Assembly (NCBI GenBank): GCA_027488975.1
Contig: JAIYAQ010000006.1
Coordinates: 62,001 to 126,000, forward strand
Length of the DNA stretch: 64,000 bases
Origin: Cyanobium sp. E1_MAG_00006
Lineage (GTDB): Bacteria; Cyanobacteriota; Cyanobacteriia; PCC-6307; Cyanobiaceae
Direction of reading: 5' to 3'
Each line of letters opens with the position of its first letter. Within the stretch, counting starts at the first letter, position 1. The translations under genes were made by a program, and so were the position numbers. Below are positions 1 through 9,887 of the stretch, piece by piece. Under the pieces are notes generated by a model. The model saw nothing but the letters and a program-made list of their open reading frames with translations, made no database searches and had not been told where the DNA came from.

Positions 1-1106
1 ACCGTGAGCGCCCGGCCCAGGCCCTCCAGCAGCAGCGCCCCGGGCTGCTCCAGCTGGATCTCGCCCAGGGCCAGGCTGCCATCGCCCGCTCCCCAGACCA
101 GCCCTGCCGGCACGCGCAGGCTTGGATCGGCTTCAGCCTGAAGGCCGAAGCGCAGCTCCCACAGCTCCTCGCCTTCGGCTGGCGTGAACAGCTCCAGGCA
201 GGCCCGCGCCGGCGCCACCCGGCCGGCCACGGTTTCGCGCCAGTGATGGCTGGCGATCGCCAGCCGCTCCTGGTCCTCCTCGTCGAGGCCGATCTGACCG
301 TCGCGGCTGGCCAGACCCTGCTCCCAGGCCTCCAGCAGCGGATCGAGCCCCTGGCCGCCCGGGGTGAAGGCCTCGCGCAGCTGGCCATCCACCAGCTTCT
401 CCACAAGGCTGGCCACCAGCAGGCGGTTGGAGCGGGGCCGGCCGCAGGCCAGGTGTGTGTCGATGCGGGCGGCGGCCACTACCTGGGGCATGCGGGCCGC
501 CAGTTCCTCGAGACGGCGACGGTCGTCCTCGCGGTTGAGCAGCGGCAGCCAGCTGGCGGTGCCGGCGGCGGCATCCGGAAGCCAGCGGCCGCGTGCGATC
601 AGGCTCAGGCACCAGCGCTGCAGGTGGGCCCACCAGCGCAGGTCATCGCCCAGGCCGGCCTCGGCGTAGCCCGAGAGGGGCAGCTGGTTGAGCCATTCGG
701 CGGCGGGGCCCGGCTTGAGGCACCAGCCCTCCACTTGCCAGGGCCACCAGCTCAGTTCCTTCGGCAGCGGTTCACCCGCCTGCAGGGGCAGGCCGCTCCA
801 GGGATCGTCGGCGCCGGCCTTGCTGCCGCGCGCCCCCTGGCGGCGGCTGGGCAGAGTGAGGGTGGCCGAGGCCTGGCGCAGCGCCTCCGACCAGAAATTG
901 TTCTCGTCCAGCCAGGTGGCCAGGGTGTCGAGATCGAGGCTGAGGGGGTGGGCCGGGGCTTCAGCGGCCAGCGCCTGTCCCGGTGCCACCGGTTCGGCCA
1001 CACGCCAGGTGTCCGCCCAGATCAGCAGGCCCGCAGAGGGGGCCTTGCCTTTGGCGAAGCTTCCCGCCGGGACGACGGGAAGCCAGGTGGCATGCAGCAG
1101 GCTCAT
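1..1106 (-). CDS. SNF2-family DEAD/DEAH helicase, N-terminal part (runs off left edge)
   Basis: The frame is open without a stop from the ATG at 1106 to the window edge, giving about 368 residues. The protein begins MSLLHATWLP and contains LLIWADTWRV near residue 27, the usual opening of the long cyanobacterial SNF2/HepA-like helicases found beside alaS. This part is the family-specific N-terminal region, rich in Trp and Leu. The ATPase motifs would lie beyond the left edge, so helicase activity is inferred from the N-terminus and gene neighbourhood. Members are ATP-driven DNA or RNA-polymerase remodellers. It is 38 bases downstream of the 1145-1603 gene on the same strand, so the two may be co-transcribed. 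Confidence 0.82.
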   Translation of the reverse strand, partial: MSLLHATWLPVVPAGSFAKGKAPSAGLLIWADTWRVAEPVAPGQALAAEAPAHPLSLDLDTLATWLDENNFWSEALRQASATLTLPSRRQGARGSKAGADDPWSGLPLQAGEPLPKELSWWPWQVEGWCLKPGPAAEWLNQLPLSGYAEAGLGDDLRWWAHLQRWCLSLIARGRWLPDAAAGTASWLPLLNREDDRRRLEELAARMPQVVAAARIDTHLACGRPRSNRLLVASLVEKLVDGQLREAFTPGGQGLDPLLEAWEQGLASRDGQIGLDEEDQERLAIASHHWRETVAGRVAPARACLELFTPAEGEELWELRFGLQAEADPSLRVPAGLVWGAGDGSLALGEIQLEQPGALLLEGLGRALT

Positions 1107-1144
1107 GGGGGCAAGTGGGCCGGTGCCTGCGCGGTGATCTCAGC

Positions 1145-1603
1145 TCACGGCCGGGAAATCGGCCGCTGCCCCGTCGCGAGGGATCGCGAGAGGGCCTGGG
1201 ATCCGTGCAGCACCAGCGCGGCGCCGATCAGCGGCAGCCAGGCACGAACGAGCTCCATCATCACAGCTGGCGCGACCCTGGCCAGCGATTGCGACAGCGG
1301 CGCCTCAAGAGGCCAGCGCATCAGCGGTGGCAGGCCGAGGCTGTGGATGCCGCAGACGGCCCCCACCAGGCCCGCCTGCAGGTGGCCGTCGTCTGGGTCG
1401 ACGCGCTGCAGGTGGAAGGCCAGCAGGCCATAGAGAAGGCCGCAGCCGCCGGCCCGCAGGCCCGCCTCCAAACCGCTGAGCACCAGGCCCAGCCCCAGGG
1501 CGCTGAGGCCGGCCGCCAGGGCCCAGGCGATCGAGCGCAGCCGCAGCTCGGCGCGGCTGGGGGCCGGCGGAGGGGCGGGTGTGGTGGCGGGAGCGGCGCT
1601 CAT
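1145..1603 (-). CDS. small hydrophobic membrane protein, unknown function
   Basis: The protein has 152 residues. A Pro/Ala-rich N-terminus is followed by several hydrophobic stretches (about residues 24-45, 52-66, 78-95 and 108-135), so a polytopic inner-membrane protein is likely. I do not recognise the family. The ATG at 1603 lies 46 bases from the divergent alaS start, so the short gap must hold both promoters. The stop lies 38 bases before the helicase start, suggesting an operon. G+C use matches the neighbours. The opposite strand is also open over much of this stretch, but without recognisable protein features. Confidence 0.65.
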   Translation of the reverse strand: MSAAPATTPAPPPAPSRAELRLRSIAWALAAGLSALGLGLVLSGLEAGLRAGGCGLLYGLLAFHLQRVDPDDGHLQAGLVGAVCGIHSLGLPPLMRWPLEAPLSQSLARVAPAVMMELVRAWLPLIGAALVLHGSQALSRSLATGQRPISRP

Positions 1604-1649
1604 GCTGGGCGATCATGCCCTGTTCAGGCAACTTCCGCTCCGCTTCACC

Positions 1650-4352
1650 ATGGCCGCCGCTCCCTCCGCCGCTTCCACCGCCGGCGCCGGCCGCCCCCGC
1701 AGCGGTGCCGAGATCCGCGCCGCCTTCCTGGACTTCTACGAGCAGCGGGGCCACAAACCGATGGCCAGCGCCTCGCTGGTGCCGGACGACCCCACGGTGC
1801 TGCTCACCATCGCCGGCATGTTGCCGTTCAAGCCGGTGTTCCTCGGGCAGCAGCAGCGGCCGGCGTCGCGGGCCACCAGCAGTCAGAAGTGCATCCGCAC
1901 CAACGACATCGAGAACGTGGGCCGCACAGCGCGGCATCACACGTTCTTCGAGATGCTCGGCAACTTCTCCTTCGGCGACTACTTCAAGGAGCAGGCGATC
2001 CAGTGGGCCTGGGAGCTGAGCACCGGCGTGTTCGGTCTTTCGCCGCAGAACCTGGTGGTGAGCGTGTTCCGTGAGGACGACGAAGCCGAGGCGATCTGGC
2101 GCGACGTGGTGGGCGTGAACCCCAAGCGGATCATCCGCATGGATGAGGCGGACAACTTCTGGGCCTCAGGCCCCACCGGCCCCTGCGGCCCCTGCTCGGA
2201 GATCTACTACGACTTCAAACCCGAACTCGGCGACGACGGCATCGATTTGGAGGACGACAGCCGCTTCATCGAGTTCTACAACCTGGTGTTCATGCAGTAC
2301 AACCGCGACGCGGAGGGCACCCTCACGCCGCTGGCCAACCGCAACATCGACACCGGCATGGGCCTGGAGCGCATGGCCCAGATCCTGCAGGGCGTTCCCA
2401 ACAACTACGAAACCGATCTGATCGTTCCGCTGATCGACACGGCGGCGGGCCTGGCGGGGGTTGACTACCGCGCCCTCGACGACAAGCGCAAGACGTCGCT
2501 CAAGGTGATCGGCGACCACTCCCGCGCCATCACCCAGCTGATCTGCGATGGCGTGACGGCCAGCAACCTGGGCCGCGGCTACATCCTCAGGCGCCTGCTG
2601 CGCCGCGTCGTCCGTCACGGACGGCTCCTCGGCATCGACAAGCCCTTCCTGACCGCGATGGGCGAGGCCTCGATCGCGCTGATGCAGGCCGCCTATCCGC
2701 AGCTGATCGAGCGCCGTGAGGTGATCCTGGCGGAGCTGGCCCGCGAGGAGGCCCGCTTCCTGGAAACCCTGGAGCGGGGTGAGAAGCTGCTGGCCGATGT
2801 GCTCGCCGCCAGTCCGAAGCAGATCTCCGGTGAGCAGGCCTTCGAGCTGTACGACACCTACGGCTTCCCGCTGGAGCTCACCGAGGAGATCGCCGAGGAG
2901 CACGGCCTCACGGTGGATCTGGCGGGCTTCGAGGCGGCGATGGAGGCCCAGCGCCAGCGGGCCAAGGCTGCGGCGGTGAGCATCGATCTCACCCTGCAGG
3001 GGGCGATCGAGCAGATGGCCGCCGAGCTGGAGGCCACGGCCTTCAAGGGTTACGAGGCGCTGGAGCACCCCAGCTGCGTGCTGGCCCTGGTGGTGAACGG
3101 CGAGCCTGCTGAGCGCGCCAGCGCCGGTGATGCGGTGCAGCTCGTGCTGGATTCCACCCCCTTCTATGGCGAGGGCGGCGGCCAGATCGGCGACCGCGGT
3201 GTGCTGAGCGGCGATGGAGCCGGCGGTGAGGGCGTGATCGTGGTGATCGAGGGGGTGAGCCGCAATCGCAGCGTGTTCGTGCACAGCGGCCGCATCGAAC
3301 GCGGCAGCTTGGCGGTGGGTGATCTGCTGAACGCCCAGGTGGATCGCGCCTGCCGCCGTCGTGCCCAGGCGAACCACACCGCCACCCACCTGCTGCAGGC
3401 GGCGCTCAAGCAGGTGGTGGATCCGGGCATCGGCCAGGCCGGCTCGCTGGTGGATTTCGATCGCCTCCGCTTCGACTTCCACTGCCCCCGCGCCGTGACG
3501 GCAACCGAGCTGGAGCAGATCGAGGCGCTGATCAATGGCTGGATCGCCGAGGCCCACAGCCTTGAGGTGCAGGAGATGGCGATCGAGCAGGCCAAGGCCG
3601 CCGGCGCCGTGGCGATGTTCGGCGAGAAATATGCCGACGTGGTGCGGGTGGTGGACGTGCCCGGCGTGTCGATGGAGCTGTGCGGCGGCACCCACGTGGC
3701 GAACACCGCCGAGATCGGCCTGTTCAAGATCGTCAGCGAAAGCGGCGTGGCCGCCGGCATTCGCCGCATCGAGGCGGTGGCCGGCCCGGCGGTGCTGGCC
3801 TATCTCAACGAGCGCGATGCGGTGGTGAAGCTGCTGGGTGAGCGCTTCAAGGCCCAGCCCGGCGAGATCGTGGAGCGGGTGTCAGCCCTGCAGGAGGAGC
3901 TCAAGGCCACTGGCAAGGCCTTGGCGGCGGCGCGCGAGGAGCTGGCCCTGGCCAAGGCTGCGGCCCTGGCGGCCCAGGCGGCGGCCCTTGGCGACGCTGG
4001 CGGCGGTGAGCCCTTTCAGCTGCTGGTGGCGCGCCTCGATGGCGTGGAGGGGGCCGGCCTGCAGAGCGCCGCCCAGGGGCTGGCGGAGCAGCTTGGGGAT
4101 GGCGCGGCGGTGGTGCTGGGGGGCCTCCCCGATCCGGGTGATCTGGGCAAGGTGATCCTGGTGGCGGCCTTCGGCCCCGCGGTGATGGAGGCGGGCCTGA
4201 AAGCCGGCGCCTTCATCGGCGGCATCGCCAAGCTCTGCGGCGGTGGCGGCGGCGGCCGCCCCAACCTGGCCCAGGCCGGCGGCCGTGACGGTGCTGCCCT
4301 GGATTGCGCGTTGGAGCAGGCGCGAGCGCAGCTGCAGGCGGCGTTGGGCTGA
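1650..4352 (+). CDS. alaS: alanine--tRNA ligase
   Basis: AlaRS of 900 residues from the ATG at 1650 (MAAAPSAAS). It charges tRNA-Ala in the cytoplasm. The class II catalytic core begins at [19 protein letters not shown]. The editing domain carries the zinc-type motif HTATHLL (around residue 570) and, further on, [11 protein letters not shown]. The C-terminal part holds a coiled coil and the Gly-rich end ending [18 protein letters not shown], typical of the C-Ala domain. The length is normal for the family. The reading frame extends upstream to 1581, but that would overlap the divergent membrane-protein gene; 1650 fits homologous proteins. Confidence 0.97.
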   Translation: MAAAPSAASTAGAGRPRSGAEIRAAFLDFYEQRGHKPMASASLVPDDPTVLLTIAGMLPFKPVFLGQQQRPASRATSSQKCIRTNDIENVGRTARHHTFFEMLGNFSFGDYFKEQAIQWAWELSTGVFGLSPQNLVVSVFREDDEAEAIWRDVVGVNPKRIIRMDEADNFWASGPTGPCGPCSEIYYDFKPELGDDGIDLEDDSRFIEFYNLVFMQYNRDAEGTLTPLANRNIDTGMGLERMAQILQGVPNNYETDLIVPLIDTAAGLAGVDYRALDDKRKTSLKVIGDHSRAITQLICDGVTASNLGRGYILRRLLRRVVRHGRLLGIDKPFLTAMGEASIALMQAAYPQLIERREVILAELAREEARFLETLERGEKLLADVLAASPKQISGEQAFELYDTYGFPLELTEEIAEEHGLTVDLAGFEAAMEAQRQRAKAAAVSIDLTLQGAIEQMAAELEATAFKGYEALEHPSCVLALVVNGEPAERASAGDAVQLVLDSTPFYGEGGGQIGDRGVLSGDGAGGEGVIVVIEGVSRNRSVFVHSGRIERGSLAVGDLLNAQVDRACRRRAQANHTATHLLQAALKQVVDPGIGQAGSLVDFDRLRFDFHCPRAVTATELEQIEALINGWIAEAHSLEVQEMAIEQAKAAGAVAMFGEKYADVVRVVDVPGVSMELCGGTHVANTAEIGLFKIVSESGVAAGIRRIEAVAGPAVLAYLNERDAVVKLLGERFKAQPGEIVERVSALQEELKATGKALAAAREELALAKAAALAAQAAALGDAGGGEPFQLLVARLDGVEGAGLQSAAQGLAEQLGDGAAVVLGGLPDPGDLGKVILVAAFGPAVMEAGLKAGAFIGGIAKLCGGGGGGRPNLAQAGGRDGAALDCALEQARAQLQAALG

Positions 4353-4455
4353 GGGCCTTCGGCGGCCCGGCCGGATCGTGAACCGCTCCCCTGGGCTGGC
4401 GGTTTGAAACGGCGGGGGAATCCTTTGGATATTGATTGCCACAGGAGCTGCAGCC

Positions 4456-4668
4456 ATGGCCAGCAGCTTTGAAATCCATGCCCGCAACCACTGGAGTTTC
4501 CGGCTGGTGCTGCTGGGAAGTCGCCTGCAGCTGGAGGGCTGCCGCCAGGCCAGCGGCCCCGGCGATGAAGCGCTCCACTGCTCCACCTGGCTCGACCCCC
4601 ACGACACCCCCTACGACGTGGCCCACGAGCTGATGGCCCATCCCAGTTGCTGCCTGACGGCGGCCTGA
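4456..4668 (+). CDS. small conserved-type hypothetical protein (70 aa)
   Basis: The protein has 70 residues and starts at the ATG at 4456, which is preceded by an AGGAG-like ribosome site at 4442-4447. An upstream in-frame start at 4432 has no such site. The sequence begins MASSFEIHARNHWSFR, has three Cys in the second half and no membrane segment or signal. I do not recognise the family. It follows alaS by 103 bases and converges on speA with a 7-base gap. The good ribosome site and matching composition support a real gene. Confidence 0.6.
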   Translation: MASSFEIHARNHWSFRLVLLGSRLQLEGCRQASGPGDEALHCSTWLDPHDTPYDVAHELMAHPSCCLTAA

Positions 4669-4675
4669 GCTGGCC

Positions 4676-6634
4676 TCACTCCTGCAGGTAAGTGGTCTGC
4701 CGCAGGCTGGTTTCCAGGTGGTCCATCAGGCGGCGGGCGTCGCTGATCTTGAGGTCGCCCCGCTGGATTGCCGCTTCGCTGGCCATCCGCAGCCGCTCCA
4801 GCAGCAGTTCGGGCTGGTGCTCCATCGCCTCCAGCACCTGGGCATTGGTGTTGCCGCGCACCACGTGGTCCACCTGATAGCCACCCCCGGGCGCCAGGCG
4901 GATGTGCACGGCGTTGGTGCTGCCGAACAGGTTGTGCAGGTTGCCCATCACCTCCTGATAGGCGCCGCCGAGGAACATGCCGATCCAGTAGGGCTCCCCC
5001 TCGCGCAGGGCATGCAGTTCCAGCAGCGGCTTGGCCTGGCCATCGCCGATGAAGCGGGCCAGCTTGCCGTCTGAGTCGCAGGTGAGATCGGCGAAATGGC
5101 CGAGCCGTGTGGGCTGTTCGTCGAGCCGATGAATCGGCATCAGCGGGAACAGCTGCTCGATCGCCCAGGTGTCCGGTGCCGAACGGAACACCGAGAGGTT
5201 GGCGTAGTAGGTGCCCGCCAGGGCCGCCGCCAGGGCGCGCAGGTCGTCCGGGATGGGGCCGCCACTGCTTCCGCCAGCACCTGCCGGCAGGCGCGCCACG
5301 ATCGCCTCGGCGCAGGCCCAGGTGAGCTGCTCGGCCAGGGCCCGCTGCGGCAGGCTGAGGTAACCGAGCCGGAAGGCAGCCAGGGCATCGTCCTTGAACT
5401 TGATCGCGTCGTTCCAGGCTTCCTGCAGGCGCGATGTGTCGGGGCGGTTGTCGCTGCTGGTGATGCCGGCCAGGGTGTCGCGCAGGTTGCGCACCACCAG
5501 CGGTTCACCATCGGCGGCCGGCGGGATGGCGCCGGCGGTGCCGTCGCTGCCCAGCACGCCGCCGCAGCCGAGCACATCGAACACCAGCACCGAGAAGTGG
5601 CTGGCGATGGCGCGGCCGCTCTCGCTCACCAGGGTCGGCACCGTCACCCCATGGGGTTCACAGCATTCCCGCACGGTGGCGACCACATCGTTGGCGTAGT
5701 TCTGCAGGGAGTAGTTGGTGGAGGCCGCCGTGGCGGTGCGGCTGCCGTCGTAGTCGATGCCGAGGCCGCCGCCGACATCGAGGAAGCCCATCGGCGCGCC
5801 CAGCTTGGTGAGCTCCACGTAGATCTGGCCCGCCTCCTGCAGGGCGTCCTTGAGCACGGCGATGTCGTTGATCTGGCTGCCCACGTGGAAGTGCAGCAGG
5901 CGCAGATCCGCCAGCAGCCCCGCTGCACGCAGGGCCTCCACCGTGGCCAGCACTTCGGGGATGGCCAGGCCGAACTTGGCCTTCTCGCCCACGGAGCTGC
6001 CCCAGCGGCCGGTGCTGCGGCTGGAGAGCTTGGCGCGGATGCCGATGAACGGCGCCGCCCCCAGCTCGCGGCTGGCGCGGATGATCCGCTCCACCTCATC
6101 GGCCTGCTCGATCACCACCACGGGCTGGCGGCCGAGCCTGCGGGCCAGGATCGCCGTTTCGATATAGCGCTGGTCCTTGTAGCCGTTGCAGATCAGCAGC
6201 GCCTCAGGGTCGTCCACCAGCGACAGGGCGATCAGCAGTTCCGCCTTGCTGCCGGCCTCCAGGCCGAAGTGCCAGCGGCGCCCGCTCTCAGCCAGCTGCT
6301 CCACCACGTGGCGCTGCTGGTTGCACTTCACCGGGAACACGCCTTGGTAGCGGCCGGCGTAGCCGTACTGGGCGATGGCGCGCTCGAAGGCGGCGTGCAG
6401 CCGCTCCAGCCGGTCTTCCAGGATGTCGTCGAAGCGGATCAGCAGCGGCAGGCTCAGATTGCGTCCCTGCAGCCCCTGCACCAGTTCCACCAGATCGAGC
6501 GCTCCGCCGCGGTCGCCGCGGGGCTGCACGATCACGTGGCCGCGGGCATTGAGCGAGAAATAGGGTTCACCCCAGCGCTCAAGGCCATAGAGGGCGGCGC
6601 TGTCGGCGATGGACCAGCGGGCGGCTGACGCCAT
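4676..6634 (-). CDS. speA: biosynthetic arginine decarboxylase
   Basis: The protein has 652 residues and is PLP-dependent. It converts arginine to agmatine, the first step of polyamine synthesis from arginine. The PLP-binding lysine is in GVFPVKCNQQ (K103). The alanine-racemase-like barrel follows (LLICNGYKDQRYIETA; LHFHVGSQ; GGGLGIDYDGS), and the C-terminal sheet domain carries the ELTWACAEA region. Length matches bacterial SpeA (about 630-660). The start chosen is the ATG at 6634 (MASAARWSIADS); an in-frame start at 6688 would crowd the divergent gene and adds residues not usual in the family. It faces the iron-sulfur/cNMP gene across about 100 bases. Confidence 0.96.
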   Translation of the reverse strand: MASAARWSIADSAALYGLERWGEPYFSLNARGHVIVQPRGDRGGALDLVELVQGLQGRNLSLPLLIRFDDILEDRLERLHAAFERAIAQYGYAGRYQGVFPVKCNQQRHVVEQLAESGRRWHFGLEAGSKAELLIALSLVDDPEALLICNGYKDQRYIETAILARRLGRQPVVVIEQADEVERIIRASRELGAAPFIGIRAKLSSRSTGRWGSSVGEKAKFGLAIPEVLATVEALRAAGLLADLRLLHFHVGSQINDIAVLKDALQEAGQIYVELTKLGAPMGFLDVGGGLGIDYDGSRTATAASTNYSLQNYANDVVATVRECCEPHGVTVPTLVSESGRAIASHFSVLVFDVLGCGGVLGSDGTAGAIPPAADGEPLVVRNLRDTLAGITSSDNRPDTSRLQEAWNDAIKFKDDALAAFRLGYLSLPQRALAEQLTWACAEAIVARLPAGAGGSSGGPIPDDLRALAAALAGTYYANLSVFRSAPDTWAIEQLFPLMPIHRLDEQPTRLGHFADLTCDSDGKLARFIGDGQAKPLLELHALREGEPYWIGMFLGGAYQEVMGNLHNLFGSTNAVHIRLAPGGGYQVDHVVRGNTNAQVLEAMEHQPELLLERLRMASEAAIQRGDLKISDARRLMDHLETSLRQTTYLQE

Positions 6635-6735
6635 GGCGCACGCAGTGGAAGTGCTGCGGTGAAGACCGACGGAATCTAGGGGTGCCATCCCGGCCGGGCA
6701 CTGCTACAGCAGGGTTCCGCACTGGAATGCGAGCG

Positions 6736-9327
6736 ATGCAGCTGTTCAGTCGTCTGCCCGAGCGGCAGCTGCGGCTGGTGCGCTGGGGGTTACTGATCGG
6801 CTGGCTGCTGCTGATCGTCTCCCTGCTGCTTCCACTGCTGTCGCTGCCCGAGGGGCTGGTGCCCCCCTGCTCGCTGCTGATCGATCCGGACTGTCAGCTG
6901 CATCGTCAGCCCGGCAACCGGCTGTTCTGGGGCACGGTTGTGCCCGTGGGTGTGTTGCTGATCGGGGTGCTCAGCCATGAGCTCTGGCGGCGCGTGTGTC
7001 CGCTCGCGTTCGTGTCGCAGCTGGCCCGGGCCCTCGGCTGGCAGCGCACCCGCCCCGGCCGCAAGGGGAAGCCGGAGCTGGTGCAGGTGAAGGCGGAGTC
7101 CTGGCTGGCACGCCACCACCTGGCGCTGCAGTGGAGCCTGCTGATCGCCGGGCTCTGCCTGCGGTTGCTGTGGGTGAACGGCAGCCCCCTGGGTCTGGCG
7201 ATCCTGCTGCTGGCCACCCTGGCGGCGGCAGTGCTGGTGGGCTGGGCCTGGGGCGGCAAGGCCTGGTGCCAGTACGTCTGCCCGATGGGGCCGGTGCAGA
7301 CCGTGCTCACCGGCCTGCGAGGGCCCATGGGCAGTCAGGCCCATGTGGGCACCAGTTCGCGCGTCACCCAGTCGATGTGCCGCACGATCACTGCCGATGG
7401 CCGCGAGCAGAGCGCCTGCGTGGCCTGCCAGGCCCCCTGCATCGACATCGACGCGGAGCGCGCGTTCTGGCAGACCCTGCGGGGCAAGCGCAGCCTCGCC
7501 TGGGCCTGGTTCTCCTACCCGGGCCTGATCCTCGCCTTCTTCCTGTTGATGGAGCAGGTCGGCGTCGGCACCGACCTGGCGGCCCATCCGCTCGGCTACC
7601 TGCGCTCCGGCGGCTGGGCTTTTGATGCCGGTCTGCCGCAGCGCGCCTGGCAGGCGCTATGGCCGGCGATTCCCCTGCCACGCCTGCTGGTGATTCCCCT
7701 GGGGCTCACGGCTGCATCGGCCGTTTCCGCAGGCCTGTTCCAGTCTCTCGAGGCTCAGATCGAGCGCCGCTACACGCGACTCGGCCAGAACGATCCCCGC
7801 GAGCGGGCTGTGCAACACACCCGCCTGCTCGCCACGTTCGCCGCCATCAACATCTTCTTCTGGTTTGCGGATCCCCTGCAGGGCTTGCTCGGACCCCATG
7901 GCGCTCAGCTTCTGCGCTCCCTGGTGCTGGTGGCTTCCGCCATCGCCCTGCACCGCAGCTGGGGGCGTGATCAGGCCACCTATCGGCGGGAGAGCGCCAG
8001 CGAAAGCCTGCGGCGTCAGCTGCGTGAGCTGCCCGGGCTTGAGGCGGCCCTCGATGGCCGCTCGCTGGAGTCGCTCTCGCCGCAGGAGGTGTTCACTCTC
8101 GTCAAGGCGATGCCGGCGCTGGGCCGCCAGCAGGGCCGCGGGCTCTATCGCGATGTGATGGCGGAGATGCTGCGCACCGGCCGCCTGGAGCGTGCCCGCG
8201 CCCTGCTGGAGCTTCAGGAGCTCCGCCAGACCCTGCAGCTTGAGGAGGCGGATCACCACGCTGTGGTGCGGATGCTGACCCAGGAGCAGCCTGAGCTGCT
8301 GGAGCGCAATGGTCTGCAGCGCCAGGTGGATGACCTGCGCCGCGAGGCGGCTCGTGAAACGGTGGCGGAACTTCTGCGTCTCGCGGGTCAGGACGTGCTC
8401 GACAGCACGACCTGGCCAGCGGATCTGCGCGAGCGGCTGGAGCGCCTGCGGCTCGACTCCGGCCTGGAGGAGAAGGCCTGGCAGGCCGTCCTTGAGCACT
8501 ACGGGCCTCATGGGGAACTTGAGCGCCAGCGGCTGACGCGTCTGCGGGCCGCCTGGTTGGAGGAGGCCGCGCTGGCGGCCCTGCTGGCGAAGGAGTCGGA
8601 GGCTGATCCCCTGCTGCGACCACTCCGGCAGGCGATCGCGCTGCGCCTCAAGGAGAGCCGCTCCTCGCTCCAGCCGCGGCTCCAGGCGGCCGGCATGGAT
8701 CCCCTCCCCCCGGACGTGCCGGCGGCCGGTGGGCTCGATCAGGTCTTCGATCTGCTCTGGCGTGATGCCGATCCCGATACGGCCGCCTGGGTGCTGATGC
8801 TCGAGCGGCAGCGCAACCCCGGCCGCGTGCCGGCCCGGCTGCAGGACCCACGCCTTGGACTGGGCGATTCCCTGTTTCTGCAGGATCAGCGCGAGGGGCG
8901 ACCCTGCCTGGAACCGGACGAACTGGAAGCCCTGGCCTGCTGCGGCTTGTTCGCCGACCTGCTCCCCTCCGGCCTGGTCTGGGTGGGGCGCCAGGGCGCG
9001 CTGCGCCGCTTCAAGGCCGGCGCGGTGGTGATGACGATCGGTGATCCCAGCGACTCGCTGGACCTGGTGGTGTCCGGCGCCGTGCAGCTTCAGACCAGCC
9101 GTGGTCGCAGCCTGGTGCTCGGCACCGGTGAGGCCGTGGGCGAGCTGGGGTTGATCACGGGGATGCCGCGCATGGCCACGGTGGTGGCCGGCCCTGAGGG
9201 TGCCACCTTGTTCGCGTTGCCGGCGGAGGTATTTGAGGAGATGCTGCAACGCTCCCAGAGCTTCGCGCGTGGCCTGCTCGGACAGCTGGCGCAGCGGCTG
9301 GTGGCTGCCGCTACGCCCCAGCCCTGA
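6736..9327 (+). CDS. NapH/NosR-like membrane iron-sulfur protein fused to a cyclic-nucleotide-binding domain
   Basis: The protein has about 863 residues. The first 420 or so hold eight or more transmembrane stretches and the cysteine-proline signatures of the NapH/NosR/CcoG ferredoxin-type membrane family: RRVCPLAF, WCQYVCPMGP, then ACVACQAPCIDID, a CxxCxxxC cluster. A cytoplasmic helical region rich in Leu, Arg and Glu follows (about 430-740). The last 120 residues are a cNMP/CRP-type beta-roll (FKAGAVVMTIGDPSDSL; GEAVGELGLITGMPR). Inference: membrane electron transfer gated by a nucleotide or similar ligand. No helix-turn-helix follows the roll, so this is not a transcription factor. The start may be 6727 or 6736; the latter has GGA at a better distance. 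Confidence 0.88.
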   Translation: MQLFSRLPERQLRLVRWGLLIGWLLLIVSLLLPLLSLPEGLVPPCSLLIDPDCQLHRQPGNRLFWGTVVPVGVLLIGVLSHELWRRVCPLAFVSQLARALGWQRTRPGRKGKPELVQVKAESWLARHHLALQWSLLIAGLCLRLLWVNGSPLGLAILLLATLAAAVLVGWAWGGKAWCQYVCPMGPVQTVLTGLRGPMGSQAHVGTSSRVTQSMCRTITADGREQSACVACQAPCIDIDAERAFWQTLRGKRSLAWAWFSYPGLILAFFLLMEQVGVGTDLAAHPLGYLRSGGWAFDAGLPQRAWQALWPAIPLPRLLVIPLGLTAASAVSAGLFQSLEAQIERRYTRLGQNDPRERAVQHTRLLATFAAINIFFWFADPLQGLLGPHGAQLLRSLVLVASAIALHRSWGRDQATYRRESASESLRRQLRELPGLEAALDGRSLESLSPQEVFTLVKAMPALGRQQGRGLYRDVMAEMLRTGRLERARALLELQELRQTLQLEEADHHAVVRMLTQEQPELLERNGLQRQVDDLRREAARETVAELLRLAGQDVLDSTTWPADLRERLERLRLDSGLEEKAWQAVLEHYGPHGELERQRLTRLRAAWLEEAALAALLAKESEADPLLRPLRQAIALRLKESRSSLQPRLQAAGMDPLPPDVPAAGGLDQVFDLLWRDADPDTAAWVLMLERQRNPGRVPARLQDPRLGLGDSLFLQDQREGRPCLEPDELEALACCGLFADLLPSGLVWVGRQGALRRFKAGAVVMTIGDPSDSLDLVVSGAVQLQTSRGRSLVLGTGEAVGELGLITGMPRMATVVAGPEGATLFALPAEVFEEMLQRSQSFARGLLGQLAQRLVAAATPQP

Positions 9328-9398
9328 TGTGCCGCTCCTGACTTGCCAAGCGGCAGGGCCGGCGCGGACGATGGCTCGGATCCCACGACAGTCATTCC

Positions 9399-9857
9399 AT
9401 GGCCGCTGAACGCAGCTTCGTTGCCATCAAGCCCGACGGCGTGCAGCGCGGCCTGGTGGCTGAAATCCTCGGCCGCTTCGAGCGCAAGGGTTTCAAGCTG
9501 GTGGGCCTCAAGCAGCTCACCCCCAGCCGTGAGCTGGCCGAGAGCCACTACGGCGTGCACCGGGAGCGCCCCTTCTTCACCGGCCTGGTGGAGTTCATCA
9601 CCTCCGGCCCGGTGGTGGCGATGGTGTGGGAGGGCGACGGTGTGATCGCCAGTGCCCGCAAGCTGATCGGCGCCACCAAGCCCCTGGAAGCGGAGCCCGG
9701 CACCATCCGCGGCGATCTGGCGGTGAACATCGGTCGCAACGTGATCCACGGTTCGGACGCCCCCGAAACCGCCGAATTCGAGATCGGTCTTTGGTTCCAG
9801 CCCTCTGAGCTGAGCGACTGGACCCCCGCTGATCAGGTCTGGCGCGTCGAGGGCTGA
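9399..9857 (+). CDS. ndk: nucleoside diphosphate kinase
   Basis: The protein has 152 residues. It transfers the gamma-phosphate between nucleoside tri- and diphosphates through a phospho-histidine. The N-terminus [17 protein letters not shown] is the family opening, the ERPFF motif is at about 56-60, and the catalytic His is H117 in NVIHGSD. Length is standard. It follows the iron-sulfur/cNMP gene by 71 bases on the same strand and converges on thiO, with 30 bases between stops. Confidence 0.98.
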   Translation: MAAERSFVAIKPDGVQRGLVAEILGRFERKGFKLVGLKQLTPSRELAESHYGVHRERPFFTGLVEFITSGPVVAMVWEGDGVIASARKLIGATKPLEAEPGTIRGDLAVNIGRNVIHGSDAPETAEFEIGLWFQPSELSDWTPADQVWRVEG

Positions 9858-9887
9858 TCCGGCCTCAGGGGCTGCCGGGTGGGCCGC

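Noticed and set aside
243-1433. Plus-strand 396-codon open frame
   Set aside because: It is antisense to the SNF2 helicase start, which has clear family sequence; the plus frame gives only Gly/Ala/Arg-rich text of high-G+C shadow type.
2166-3695. Minus-strand 509-codon open frame
   Set aside because: Antisense to alaS; His/Leu/Gly-rich product without any domain.
5096-6628. Plus-strand 510-codon open frame
   Set aside because: Antisense shadow of speA, with repetitive Ala/His/Gly composition.
7657-9249. Minus-strand 530-codon open frame
   Set aside because: Antisense to the iron-sulfur/cNMP fusion, whose motifs are unmistakable.
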